A stretch of DNA of 64,000 bases from Neonectria sp. B-13. Taxonomy: Eukaryota > Ascomycota > Sordariomycetes > Hypocreales > Nectriaceae. Positions 44,637-56,133 of the stretch are shown piece by piece. The notes under the pieces are model-generated. The model was not told the origin of the DNA. It saw only the letters and a list, made by a program, of their open reading frames with translations, and did not search any database. Location of the stretch: assembly GCA_002682825.1 (NCBI GenBank), contig NOKP01000006.1, forward strand, positions 1,302,001 through 1,366,000. The letters are read 5' to 3'. The position numbers were made by a program, and so were the translations under genes. Position 1 is the first letter of the stretch. Every line of letters starts with the position of its first letter.

Positions 44637-47600
44637 CTAGAATCCCTTGAAAGGGTCGTCTCGGAAGAAGTCTTCCTCGCCCGCCGTTTTACTACCATGG
44701 TAGTAGTCGTCGGTGTTGCGAGTACTCCGGGAGTTGTAGCTCTCACGATGTCGGCTGCGGCTCTGTCTTCTTCGGTGTTCTTTGCTCCGTCTCCGGGCCT
44801 CATGCCGGAACTCATCCTGCTCATTGGGATAGTCGCTGAACCCCAAGGGGGCGAGGGGGCTGATGAAGGCTTCCATCCGCATCGTCCCGATGGCATCAAA
44901 AAAGTTGCTAGGCCGCGAGGAAGCCTCCGACGTCCGCACAGAGACAGCTTGACTCATCGGCCACGTGCCCGCACTTGACGCTTGAGACTGGTAGATGTCG
45001 GAAGACCCAGCAGTGTTGATGCTAGCCCCTGCCGTACTGTTGGTAGAGGCATGGTGGACACTTCCAACGGGACCGGAGAAGCCACGGAATGAAAGCGGAG
45101 GGGGTACGTGTCCTCCTGTGTTACTTCGCTTCCGGCTATGAGCGATAGGTGCGTTGCTGCGGTCATGGAAACGTGGGATGAAAGGAGGCTCCGCGGCGTC
45201 GACGGAATCTTCCCGAGAGTGGCTGGTTGAAATAGCCCCCACTGACTCAACCAGAGGGAAAGGTACCATGTCGCCCATTTGCGATGATGGTGCACTAGGT
45301 ATGCTCGGAACACTTGGAGTGGCAGCTTTGGGTACGTGAGTCCGCCCCTTGGCCAAGCGGATCGAGTCCCTGATACCGGACCGCTTCAACCTTATCCGAG
45401 GAAGCTCAAATTCTGGCAACGGCGCGGGCTGTTCAATCGGGGGTGGAGCCGAGACGATTTCAGGCACTGCCTGCGAGGAGTGTGCCAGGAACGACAAGGC
45501 CGTCAGCCAGATGTAATGCCGGTCTGCGGATGTTGCTGTGAACTTCAGGGCTCTCTGTGGGGTCAGGATCAAGATTGACCGGTTAAACAGAGGCGGCGAG
45601 CCCTTGGGGGCCGCGTTGTCGTCCTTAACATCGAGCACGGATTGAATCGTGACTGATTTCGTCAGCGATTCCATCATAGAACGGGCGAGGGCGAACCACT
45701 TACGCTTTCGGCCAGTCTTGCCCATCAGGGCGCTGCCGGAGGACGGCTGCTTGCTGCTCCAGAGGATGGCCCTTTCATACGGCGCAAGCCAGACCCATCT
45801 TTTGTGACGGTCGTTGCTATTCTCATCCTTGCTGTTGCTTTCGGGTACCCCAAACGACTTTCTTCTTCGAACGTACTTGAACATCCATTCTCCGACCATC
45901 GTCTGGGCTATCGCATCCACCACACTGTTGCTCTGAGCTCCGTTGCCTACAAATTGAGGAGGATCAGTACTCATGGTGGTATCCGTGTTGGCTGTGTTAG
46001 CGGTGGTGACCGACAGCTGCTGCTGATGACGGAACTGGTCACTGCCACGAGGGCGGTTGCGAGGGGTGGTGATATCGTTTCTTGGCATGGGAGGGAGTCT
46101 TGGACTTTCAGGAGCCTCGGTAGAAGGAGACAAAGGTGGAGGGGAACGGCTGCCTTGTCTGCGGCGTCGCTGGGTACGAGGTAGCGCAGCAGCAGACCTG
46201 ACCTTTCTGATGCTTCCCGCCCGGTAGTGGCTGCGACCAGTTCCTCTGCGGAAGAACGTATCTCCACGAGTCGGGCTTCTCTGACCATCACTAGGAGCAC
46301 TGGAGCTGAAGGGGAGCTTCCTTGAACTGGCTCGCGTCGGGATCGGGAATGGGGGATTATTCCCATCCTGGAGACTGGGGCTTCTGGATCGACCCTGATG
46401 GCTAGCAATACCATTCTGAATCATAGCCGCCTTACGCATAACGCTTGCGCGGTTCGAGGACATTGCAGCTGGGCTCTTTTCGAAAGTCCTGCCGGACTTG
46501 GCGGAAGACGTCCGGCCAGGAATTTCCTTATCCCCCGAGAACAAGTTGTAGAGCTCATTCGCAAAGGGCTTTACGGAGCCGCGTGGAACTTGCCGCATAG
46601 TCACTTGTTCAGGTGATGTTGGGATGGTTCCGTTGGTGGTCGTCGTCCCAGTCGAGCTGCGCTTCCCTGGTCGGCTCGAAATTGACTTCGGTCTTGGGGC
46701 GGACAAGGCAGTTCGGTACTCGGAATCGCTCATCTCCATGTCCCCAAACTCGTCTGCCTCATCCGAGCTACCGCCATCAAACCCGGCAAAGAGGCTGCTG
46801 AAACGATGGGGTCGTCGCATCGGGGCCTTTTGGCTTGAAAGGGGACCATCGTCGTTGTTCCCAGGGTACGCGTCGTGGGTCATATCGGAATCAGCAACGG
46901 AAATAGGGGACGACGGGATCTCCATTGTGTCCCGCCTGTTCGTCAACCTGCGTGGGTTGCGTGGCGGAACATTTCCAGGAACAGGGGTAAAGCTCTTTGG
47001 TTGCTCACTGCCTGCTGGCGGGTTGGGAGAGGACGGCCGCGAGGTAACGGCAGATGGCTGCAGGTGAGGCGGCAGCAGAGCCATTCGCTTATCAGTCTGG
47101 ATGCCCTCCGTCTGAACTCCAGCTTCACAGGTGGTAACCGGCGACGAAAGGGTGACTTGACAGCCAAAGTCCTTGAAGTATTGTGGAAGTCGAGGCGATT
47201 TTGGGGTGTTAGGACGGCTCGTAGGGGGATGGACGCTGATGCTCGGGATTGCCATCGGCGGCGGGGAAGGGGGCATCGGCGGGAACTTGAAGGTGCGTGC
47301 AAGTATCGGAGGATCAGTCTGCATCGACGATGTTACCATCGACGGCTTCTTGACCTCAACTGGAGGGGGTGGCGGTGGTCGAACCGGAGACTTGGGGGTC
47401 TTTGGAGGTGTCAAAGGAGGCTCCTCGATGGTCTGTGAAGAGGTAGACACCATGAGCTTTCGGGGATGGTGAGGCTCGATGGATAAAGGTCGAGCAATGT
47501 GAACACGCTTGCGGCGCTGGTTCGCTTCGATTTCTCCTTCTCCTCGTGGTGAGCACTCGACCTCGGGGGACTTGCTACGAGAAATAGAAGGCTCAGGGGT

Positions 47601-48785
47601 CGCGGGCTTTTGAGGTGGCAGCTTCGGCGAAGGAGGCGGAGAGAACTGGATCCCAGTGTCCGTATAGGTGACCTTGGGTGCAGGAGGCTCAACCTCCTCA
47701 TCTTCGCCTTCGAGAGCCTCCAAGACTGACTGGTTCATGAAGTGTCTGCCTCGAGCCACGCTTCCAGTTCGCTTTAAGCTCTCCAAGCTTTGATTACGGC
47801 GGTGCAATCGGTTTATGACGCTCTCGCGGCTCATGTTGCGAGCATGGACAAAGCTGGCATGGTTTGACATGGCACTTTCGCGACCGCCATCAAAGTCGCT
47901 CTGTTCGTCCTCGTCATCGAAATTGAGCTCGTCTGCGAGCGAGTGCCCGTTGGGTTTCGGCCCACTGATGAAGGAGAAGCGGACGCTATTGGTCATACTC
48001 ATCGTTCTCACACTTGCAGCATCGTTTTCCCGGCCACTCTCTTCGACCTCACTGTCGTGACCATGAGCAGCCTGTGCGCCTTGGGCTTGAGCAGCCTGGT
48101 ACGCAGCAACCTCGTCAAGGACAACTTTGAGTCGACTCTCGGCAACATGGATTTTGCGCTCGTACTTGCGCTTCTCCTCTTCCCAGTTGTCCTTCTCTTT
48201 TTCCAACAAGTCGTGCACCCTCTGGGAGTCGTCGTCCTGGTTCCGAATTTTCTTCTGTGCAATCTCCAGTCGCTTCTTGACGTCGGCAACTGATTCAACA
48301 GCATCGTCTCGTTCCCGAGCTAGTTCACCCAGAGCGGATGAGGTTCCGCCTTCCAAGAGAGACAGTTGCCGCTGGAGAGATCGACTCTCCTTGCCTGTGT
48401 TGACGAGATTCTCTTTAAGCGTCTCTCGTTCTTCCCTTGTCGTGTAGAGAGCTGATTCGAGCGTCTCAATCTGCTTAAGCTTCTCTTCTTGGTCTCTTCG
48501 GAGAGTCAAAATCTCCGATACCAAGTTGGCATGTAGCGTGGGTGTGAATCTTCGAGGATCCAGAATGCTGATTGTCTCGTCCATCGATATGTCCCGAGAG
48601 GATCTCTTGGAACCCTTATCGGTAGGCATGGGAGGCGGCGAGTTGCCCTTCCTGGGCGGAGTAACCGAACGTCGGGATCTTCTTGAGGCTCTAGAAGGGG
48701 TTCGATATGGCGTGTCCTGTGGCGTGGGCAGTGACGTCGCTGCCGGACCGCTCAGGTATTCGTCGTCCGTTTCCCAGGCGCCCAT
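44637..48785 (-). CDS. apsA: ApsA/Num1/Mcp5-type cortical PH-domain protein
   Basis: The open frame of 1382 codons most likely contains one 51-nt intron (45703-45653), giving 1365 residues from exons 48785-45704 and 45652-44637. A predicted coiled coil spans about 78-240 (LRRDQEEKLKQIETLESALY and on). A very long Ser/Pro-rich middle follows. The C-terminal Mcp5-type PH domain begins around residue 955 (GEWMFKYVRRRKSFG, HKRWVWLAPYERAILWSSKQP, IQSVLDVKDD, RSILILTPQRALKFTATS). This family anchors dynein and mitochondria at the cell cortex and directs nuclear migration; loss in Aspergillus gives anucleate sterigmata. The C-terminal 250 residues are Ser/Arg-rich. The ATG at 48785 opens the frame; pyrimidine-rich DNA lies upstream on this strand. 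Confidence 0.91.
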   Translation of the reverse strand: MGAWETDDEYLSGPAATSLPTPQDTPYRTPSRASRRSRRSVTPPRKGNSPPPMPTDKGSKRSSRDISMDETISILDPRRFTPTLHANLVSEILTLRRDQEEKLKQIETLESALYTTREERETLKENLVNTGKESRSLQRQLSLLEGGTSSALGELARERDDAVESVADVKKRLEIAQKKIRNQDDDSQRVHDLLEKEKDNWEEEKRKYERKIHVAESRLKVVLDEVAAYQAAQAQGAQAAHGHDSEVEESGRENDAASVRTMSMTNSVRFSFISGPKPNGHSLADELNFDDEDEQSDFDGGRESAMSNHASFVHARNMSRESVINRLHRRNQSLESLKRTGSVARGRHFMNQSVLEALEGEDEEVEPPAPKVTYTDTGIQFSPPPSPKLPPQKPATPEPSISRSKSPEVECSPRGEGEIEANQRRKRVHIARPLSIEPHHPRKLMVSTSSQTIEEPPLTPPKTPKSPVRPPPPPPVEVKKPSMVTSSMQTDPPILARTFKFPPMPPSPPPMAIPSISVHPPTSRPNTPKSPRLPQYFKDFGCQVTLSSPVTTCEAGVQTEGIQTDKRMALLPPHLQPSAVTSRPSSPNPPAGSEQPKSFTPVPGNVPPRNPRRLTNRRDTMEIPSSPISVADSDMTHDAYPGNNDDGPLSSQKAPMRRPHRFSSLFAGFDGGSSDEADEFGDMEMSDSEYRTALSAPRPKSISSRPGKRSSTGTTTTNGTIPTSPEQVTMRQVPRGSVKPFANELYNLFSGDKEIPGRTSSAKSGRTFEKSPAAMSSNRASVMRKAAMIQNGIASHQGRSRSPSLQDGNNPPFPIPTRASSRKLPFSSSAPSDGQRSPTRGDTFFRRGTGRSHYRAGSIRKVRSAAALPRTQRRRRQGSRSPPPLSPSTEAPESPRLPPMPRNDITTPRNRPRGSDQFRHQQQLSVTTANTANTDTTMSTDPPQFVGNGAQSNSVVDAIAQTMVGEWMFKYVRRRKSFGVPESNSKDENSNDRHKRWVWLAPYERAILWSSKQPSSGSALMGKTGRKRKWFALARSMMESLTKSVTIQSVLDVKDDNAAPKGSPPLFNRSILILTPQRALKFTATSADRHYIWLTALSFLAHSSQAVPEIVSAPPPIEQPAPLPEFELPRIRLKRSGIRDSIRLAKGRTHVPKAATPSVPSIPSAPSSQMGDMVPFPLVESVGAISTSHSREDSVDAAEPPFIPRFHDRSNAPIAHSRKRSNTGGHVPPPLSFRGFSGPVGSVHHASTNSTAGASINTAGSSDIYQSQASSAGTWPMSQAVSVRTSEASSRPSNFFDAIGTMRMEAFISPLAPLGFSDYPNEQDEFRHEARRRSKEHRRRQSRSRHRESYNSRSTRNTDDYYHGSKTAGEEDFFRDDPFKGF
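45653..45703 (-). other. apsA: Frame-preserving 51-nt intron in ApsA PH domain
   Basis: GTAAGT donor, GCTGAC branch, ATCAG acceptor, length divisible by three. Removal gives GRKLTIQSVLDVKDD, the continuous PH strand; retention would add 17 residues (KWFALARSMMES region). The consensus ends make splicing very likely even though the frame is open through it. Confidence 0.8.
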
Positions 48786-51700
48786 CTTGATGGATTGTAT
48801 TTATCGAATTCGGGGAGTCGTCGTAATCGAAAGTACAGATGACTTATGGCATCAAACTGTCCCCTTGATTCGGCAGGGAGATGCTGGTCGTTTCGGCGGA
48901 AGGCACCCTTATAGAACAAAGCAGTTATACCCAACCACAATGACCCTTGCACCAAAGAGTTGGCAGTTCCAGGAGGCGACAAAAAAACGTTTTCGTGCAG
49001 TGGATATTGTATCAATTAGGCACTATTGTCCTCTCACCATCAGTCTCCTGCAAAAGTAACTTGGATGATATTCGCAAGGATATTCCAGGAAGAAAGCTCC
49101 AATGTGGGGCTGGTCTCGGGTCTCGATGGACTTACAGAAAAACAACGATACTGTAGCACGCTCTTAAGAATCGAGAAAACTAAGGCAGTGCCTGCTACTC
49201 AATTGACAAGTCAGCGTCAAATTTTCTCATTGTCCATGAAAATATCGCTTGCTAAAGTCCTTCGGGCTCGAACGGGAAGGTCGGGGTCGCCACGGACCTT
49301 TGAGAATCGTATATAGAGATATCCGATTCTGAGACGAGAAATAAAAGAGGCGAGGATGGCGATGGGTTAGATCGTGGGCAAGTCAATGCGCATAAAGAAT
49401 CGGCCGTGCGGAGTCTACCGTCGGTTGCAGCTTGGTGATGGCGGAGTTCGTAGTACAGAGCGCGTCGTGATGTTGTAAGTGAGATCCAACGGTCCTGACA
49501 ATTGGATTGTAACCTTTTGCTGTCGTCGGTTCAACAAGGCATAGGAAGGAAACTCGGCGTCGATCGCGGAAGGCAAAGATATAAATCAAGGTCAAATTCG
49601 CAAACTAGTTTCATGTCAGCTGCGTCCGACAAAGCGATGCGCCGTTGCAACGCGCGGATGGTTGGGGCAAGATGAGACTGTTGTGGTGACAAAATAGAGG
49701 GTTGGTAGAGGCGCCAGAGGTATCACGGTCTACGCAATGGCCCGAGTAACTCACAAGTGAAAAGCGCAAGTAATTTAGCGCTTCAGTCCGACCTCGTCAC
49801 TCACGGGCTTCTGGGCAATCGGTGCGTCATGGCCTCTTGTCCAGGAGACGGTGCGACGACGGTTGTATGAGGAAAAGGATAAGTGGTCGTCGTGGAGAAC
49901 TGGATGAATTGGACGCAAAAGGACGTCAAGAAGCAGCACCAGCACCAGTCCAGGCCAAGAGAAAGCGACTTGGGAAAGGAGGATAGTAAAATCAAAAGAA
50001 GGAGGAGTAGCAGGCTTCTGCTATGGTAGAAGAGACGACGCGGGAAACGAGCGGTGCCAAAGGCGATCAGAGCATGCGCGGGCGCAGAGACCCAGGACCT
50101 TGTTATGTACTTTGTATCCACTTCAATATGCGTTCGCCGGCGCGGATCACGCCAAAGCCAGACCAGGACAAGGCGAGCAGGGAGAAAAGTTGTGGAGGGG
50201 AGTGAGGAGACCGTCGAGAGCAGCTCCAGGTCGACGCCTGCAGGACGAAAGAACATGCAGTAGTAGTGCGCGTACCCACGTCCGTAGAGGCCGGTACGTA
50301 CCGGCGGGGCAACAGGGGACAGGACATTAAACATGGGCCCCAGCCGGTCGAGGGAAAGGATGTGGATTTGTTGGGCGGAGGCGCGGGAAGGTGGAGCGAA
50401 GCCGGAGACCCGAGAGGATGGGCATGGCTGTTTGATTAAGGGTCGACGAGGCTTGATGACTGACGATTGGAGATGGAGGAGGGAGATGGGGGGAGGGCCA
50501 CGCGGAGATGGGACACCAACAAGGGCAAAAGGAGAGGACGAGAAGAAGTTGGTTCGAGAACATCACAACTCGACTGCTCATTCAGGGCTTGGGGGGAAAC
50601 GCAACGGATATCCAACCAAGCCGCTCACACCTTTGTGGCATGGAACATGTGGTGACACGGCCAGTATCCGGCCGCCCTCGTGATTTGATTCGATTTGATG
50701 AGTTGCTGTAAGTCAATTCGAGTCTCGTCCCGCCGAGGCTCTCTTGTTTCCCGTTTCTCGATTCTTGTCCCCTCGGGCGCGGCGGCGCCATCACTCGATT
50801 GCAGTCGACGGGCAAGGGGCTTGGCTGGGCCTAGCTTAAGCCTGGTAGCCTTGGCTGTGATGGACTGGCCCCCCCGGAGAGAACTTGCCCCTGGTCCCTA
50901 TGCCCATTTTAGCAGCGACCCTTGAAGGTCGGTCGCGGTACCCAGTTGCCACTGCCTGAGTGTACGGATAAGCTGTGAAGTGATAGGTAGTCAGACAAGT
51001 GAGAGAACAAGTTTGTCACATTTGTGCTCTGGGCGAGGGTGTCTGCGCAAGATAGCGGGGATGTTGAAACGATGACCAGTTATGCGTACTTGGGCACTGA
51101 GGAGGCAGTCTTGTACAGGTAAAGCTGTTGAAGTGAGTTCTGTGCTATCGACGTAGCTCAGGTAAGGTAGTGGGAATCCAATTCCACGCCGGGCCTTCTT
51201 GCCTGAGGTGGCCAGTTCTGCGCTCTCCATCGATCACAAGCTCCTCAAAGCTCCAGGGGGCGATTAGAGAGGATGCAGCGCGCTCCCGGGAGAGCTCCCC
51301 TGGGAAATGCCGCTAGGGAACCGCTAGACCGCCTAAGGGTCCCCTCTAGGATTCTCTGGGAGCAGATCGAATAGGAGGCCTGGTCAACTCTGGGGCCTGC
51401 AATTTCCTCTTCGTTGATCCCACCCGATGCAGACGGAGCATCTTTCCACATGCACACGCACAACACGAGTTCACTAGGAATTTACCTGGCACTCTTTCAC
51501 CAGCCTTTGGGACGTATGCTGATCTTCCGTTAGCTGGGCCTGGTCAGAACTCAGTGAGTGAGTGAGTGTCCTTTGCGCGGGCAAAGTAGCAACAATTCGC
51601 CCACCGCACACGTGCAGCTAGAGCACATGGTGATTCCTTGCTCATCGTCACATCTCCCCCGTCACCTATCACCTCCTCTATCACATAGGCCTATCGCCTG

Positions 51701-54700
51701 TGCGGTGCGTGCCTTGACCCTCTTTCTTCTGTCGATCAAACGGTCTTGACCGATTAGAACGTCGACGGCTCCAACGGTCGTCTTTTCAGCTCTGCAAATG
51801 GCGTGAGGCTTTGAGGCTACTTCCCGAGGAAAAGAAAAGTCAGCATCGGCTCACTCACCAGGAAGACCCTCGTGCTCGCTCGTGCGTGCTGGGTATTCGA
51901 CAAAAGCAATGTTGAAATTCGATATCAACGAATATCCATTCTGCGGCCTGCCTGCCCCTGTCACCCCGGCCTGACCTCAATTACCTCGAGACCCTCCTCC
52001 ATCAGAGCTCTACCGGAACGAGCAAGGTCAAGGTCCAGCAATCTGGGAGACTTGCCCTCCGTCGACCAGGCTACTACTCTGTCAAGTCTGTATCTCTGGG
52101 CGCGCCAGGAAGCACCTACCACTAAATGCAACTCCGTATCCGCCTCACAGGGTCTCAAGGAGTCGAGGACACCGAGGACAACATGGGCCACCCAACTACT
52201 CCGCTCGATCCTGCACGGCCTGCCGTCATGCTAATCTTGATATGAATAACAACACCATATGTGTGCCAAGTGCGCCAGCTAGGGATATGATGCGGCCGTT
52301 CTACATGCCCAGGACGATGTCAGGCACCACGACGTGCGAGGCCATGTCGGGTGAAGCGAGAGCCCAAGCAGGGGCAAACGTCAGGGTCAACGTCAACCAA
52401 CCCAGGTCACAGCCAATCTTATCCCATCTCACCCTGACATATCACATCCGTATTCATGGATTCCATCTCACAGCCTCGTCCGGCAGCACCGAAGAGACAC
52501 CACCCGGAAGAAACTGCATTAACTTACGGATATACTATGTACGACTGCTGGATTATTGGCCTGTTGCGGTCATCACAGTGCCATTTTACAAGGGGCGCGC
52601 GGATGACGACCAGACTTGGAATTCACTCATAATACTGGTTGAGGTGCATCAATGCCTGCGCATTACTTTATCTCCCACAGCGGACATGCAGACGGAGATC
52701 GCAGACGAAGACGTGCGGCAGGGCAACATGGCCAACGGAATGGCACGGACAACACAACACAATACCACTTCACCCACAGACATCCCGACCTGACATGCTA
52801 ACATCCATACCAGATGATATCAACCCTTGTGCCAACACAAATCCGGCAACCCTTGTGCCAACCTTACGCAGTAGGGATCTGAGGGCCTGAGGGTCGTAAA
52901 TGCACGGCAATGGCACATATGCACGCCCAGCTGCCCAGTGCTGTACCCCAGATGACCGCCGCTGAGCCCTGCGTTGCACACTCCACCGCGGCTTCGACTA
53001 AATTTGTCACCAGCCAACAGCACTCCGCTCCGAAAGGGGGCCATCCCTGGAGCTCTTGGCCTCGGTCAGGGAAGTTGCCTCTCTCTTCCGATGATGTTCA
53101 ATCCGATCGAGCTTGCCAGCCTCATCCTGTATTCCCCGTCTCTCTCCTATGTGTGGGTTATCCGTGTTTTCGTGAGCGCTCTATCTCTTGCGCCAGCTCC
53201 CTACGTCTCAGCATCAAGCTCCCTGCACCAACAGCTCTCAACAAGTCAATGTCCGCGACAGCCGACAAAGGACAACAAGAGGAACCCGAGACAGTCAATG
53301 CCCATGCCTTGCGAGGATCGGCGTCGGCTGACAGTTTGACAGACGACTGCCGAGCTCTGAAGCCCCGGAGTCAATTCCCTCCGTCATCATTGTGCTATGA
53401 CCTTCAGACAGGTTTGATTCAGCCGTTAGTCTAAGACGGCACTAGCACTTGCACAAGGAAGGTTTCCCAGGACCATGGGTTCTCGATACTGGGGCGACAC
53501 AGTCTCACAGATTGGTCCAGCACCAAGAGTGATGGGCAGCAAGTCCAGTATTCTTGAGGAGAACCTCAACCAACGATACAGTAGTCAGTGTCCCCATCTC
53601 ATCTCATCCTCGGCCTAATCGACAAGCCATCCGCCACCGCCAATTCCCACCACTCCTGCAGCATCTACGACGCTCGTGAGTGATTGTGATTGCAGACCTG
53701 GAATCGGTTTCCCGCAGTCGACGCCCCAAACGCGTAGCTGGAAATTAACCCCGACCGGCTCCTTGGTTCCCGCTTTCACCACCGTCGTCCGTCGTGATAC
53801 CCACCACGACCATTGGCCGGCTCGCAACTAGCAGAGGCGCGGCCCGGCGAAGCCAGAGAGAGAAGAGGGGCGCCTTGCAAAGAAGCAATTACTCCTTAGT
53901 TGACCACCAAAGAGAAACCCCACGTCGACCACGTCCGACGTGGGCGTCCGCCCAAAAACCCTTGCAACGTGGTTTACGGCGAATAGACGGCGCCAGAGGC
54001 GGATGTTCCGAAGACGAGTCCAGTCCGTGTCTTCCTCGTATGCTTTGGAGTACCGACTACAGACTACTAGTGATGGTGAAGCCCGACCAAGCCCATCCAG
54101 GCCGTCATCATCGCTAGCATGTTTCTTTGCTTTCCTCCTTGGCCATGGTTCTCCAACTCCGGTGGGACGGTTCATCATGATCCCAAGCCCCCCCTGGCTT
54201 CCCTCCCACATGAAACAGGTGGCCTCGTGACGGATCCTCCTCACCTGTCGAGCGGTCCCTTTACTACTTCGTATGGTTTCTTATAGAGATTACCTGATGA
54301 AAGCCAAGCGACATGATGCTATCGCCACCATCTCCTCTTCGACGCGTTCCGTTACTTCATGTTTTTGATGTCTTCCCTCTGCGAAGCCGTGCGCCATCCA
54401 TTGAAACCCGGAATCATTTTACCGTCGCCACCGTCCTTGCCTGTGGATCAACGAAGACATGGCCGCCTCTGGAGGTCGTCGTGTGGTGGCCTCCTTCAGT
54501 GTCTTGGCACCCGTCCAATCGTTGTCAACACCCGGATGCCGTGGAAGAAGTCCCGGATGCCTGCTAGTGGGGACTCGGCAACCCTCAAGGGATCCACGCC
54601 TTGCTTGCGTCGACAATCGCTGACCTGTCGACACCCAGCTGCTCCACCAGCCAGGGTATCCTTTTTTTTATTTTAGCTCGGAGGCGTTGGTTCTCCACGG

Positions 54701-56133
54701 TGACGGATTACATGTATAAGTTGTGCAATGTTCGCGAATTGGGAAGACGAGGAAAAAGCAACGTTGTCGTCGCTCGTTTCACTGAGGGTGTTTTGTTGGT
54801 GCAGGCCGGAATCGTCGGCGCCACTCAGCCCGGAATCGTCTCGAGACACGATTTGAGGCCTTTCTCGTGCTTCCGTAGTGTCCCGCCGGTGCTTGAACTT
54901 TGTCGCTAGGACTTGTTTTTCCAGCTCGTCCCCAGGTGCGGTTTTATTGGACGATTTTGGTTATCGTCGTGAAGATCTTCTCTCTCCGCACGGGGCAGAG
55001 TCTCAACTCCGAGCCCGCGTTGCTTCTGCTTTCCCAATGAGGAATCCGATGTTTAGATCAGGGGCTTTAACCACCCTTTTGTTTTCCTTTTTGTCTGCCG
55101 AGTTGCGGCTGCGGGTCCCACTCTGGAGAGTTGTGTGTCAAAGATGGAAGTGCCAGGGGTGGTGATGGGCTGTTTCCCTGTGATCACTTCTTGATGCTAG
55201 CATCAGTTGCTCCCAGCTCGGTAATCGGGGCCATCATGCCTTGTCCGTACTTCATATCGACTTGTGGTTCTCGGTGTCAAGAGGGATATTTGACGCTCAA
55301 CAGCGGACAACCACCTGGTCGCCGATGGAATTGCCCTCTTCGCCTTGAGAACGACGTTCTATCATATCAAAGACATCAATCAATTCCTTCATAAAAAAGT
55401 AACAATCAGATATTCATCCTTGGTACTCTTTCGAAACTAGATTACTATCAACCCACCTCAGCCAACCTTGAAATTCAGCTCCCCACACGGTAGTTAAACC
55501 AGTCCACAATTTCGGGTTCCCTTGGCAGCAAGACCTGGACTAGAAGGATCGGAGCTGGCCGTTTGAGGGGCTAAGATGCTCCGATTATCCACAGAAGAGC
55601 GACAAGACATGGTGTAACCCTTCATCTATCCTCCATTGACTTTCTGCGCTGTTCATGACTCGGCCGCAGACGGCAAATTGCGCTTCCTGTCCCAATAATA
55701 CCTCCCCGCCAAATGTTACCATCCTTCAATCTGGGATGTGCAAACAGGATGAATTCCGCCGTACTCGACAAGGATGGTTTATCGTCGAGCCAGCTGCAGC
55801 ACATTGCCATTGTGTGGCTTGTCACATTCTCCCCCGTCCTCTCATAGCGTAGGGCGCTTGGAGAAAGTTCTTTGCGGCCAGTGTTTTCGCCATGCGGCCC
55901 GAAATGCGACCGCGGCTCACACCGGAGTGGGGGTACAGACGGAAAGGTGCATATCGACAAGGAGGAAAGCCATTGCCTTCCGGGTGGCTTCCCGACCATA
56001 GCTTTGACAAAGAAGGTATTAGTGGATTGTGGAGAGCCGGCTCGTTTCTTCACCCTGCTGCAGTAGAGTGTTTCGTGTGCCATGTGTGAGCCAACACCCT
56101 TCCCTGCAGTTGACAAGAGCCCTGGTGGCTTCA
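48786..56133. other. 7.3 kb stretch without recognisable gene
   Basis: The first 1.6 kb upstream of apsA should hold its promoter and leader; 49801-50334 is pyrimidine-rich on the apsA strand. Frames of 171-183 codons (52242-52793 and 52910-53434 on plus, 55622-56137 on minus) show no domain and mixed composition. A GAGT run is at about 51556-51569 and a partly self-complementary, CCGCTAG-containing segment at about 51276-51370. No transposase, reverse transcriptase, tRNA or rRNA was seen. Decayed genes or noncoding transcripts cannot be excluded. Confidence 0.45.

Noticed and set aside
51276..51370. Partly self-complementary GC-rich segment that could be a mobile-element end
   Set aside because: The arms do not align well and no transposase or target duplication was found.
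52242..53434. Two plus-strand frames of 183 and 174 codons
   Set aside because: They begin with ATG but have no recognisable domain, no consistent codon preference and no leader-like DNA; chance is sufficient.
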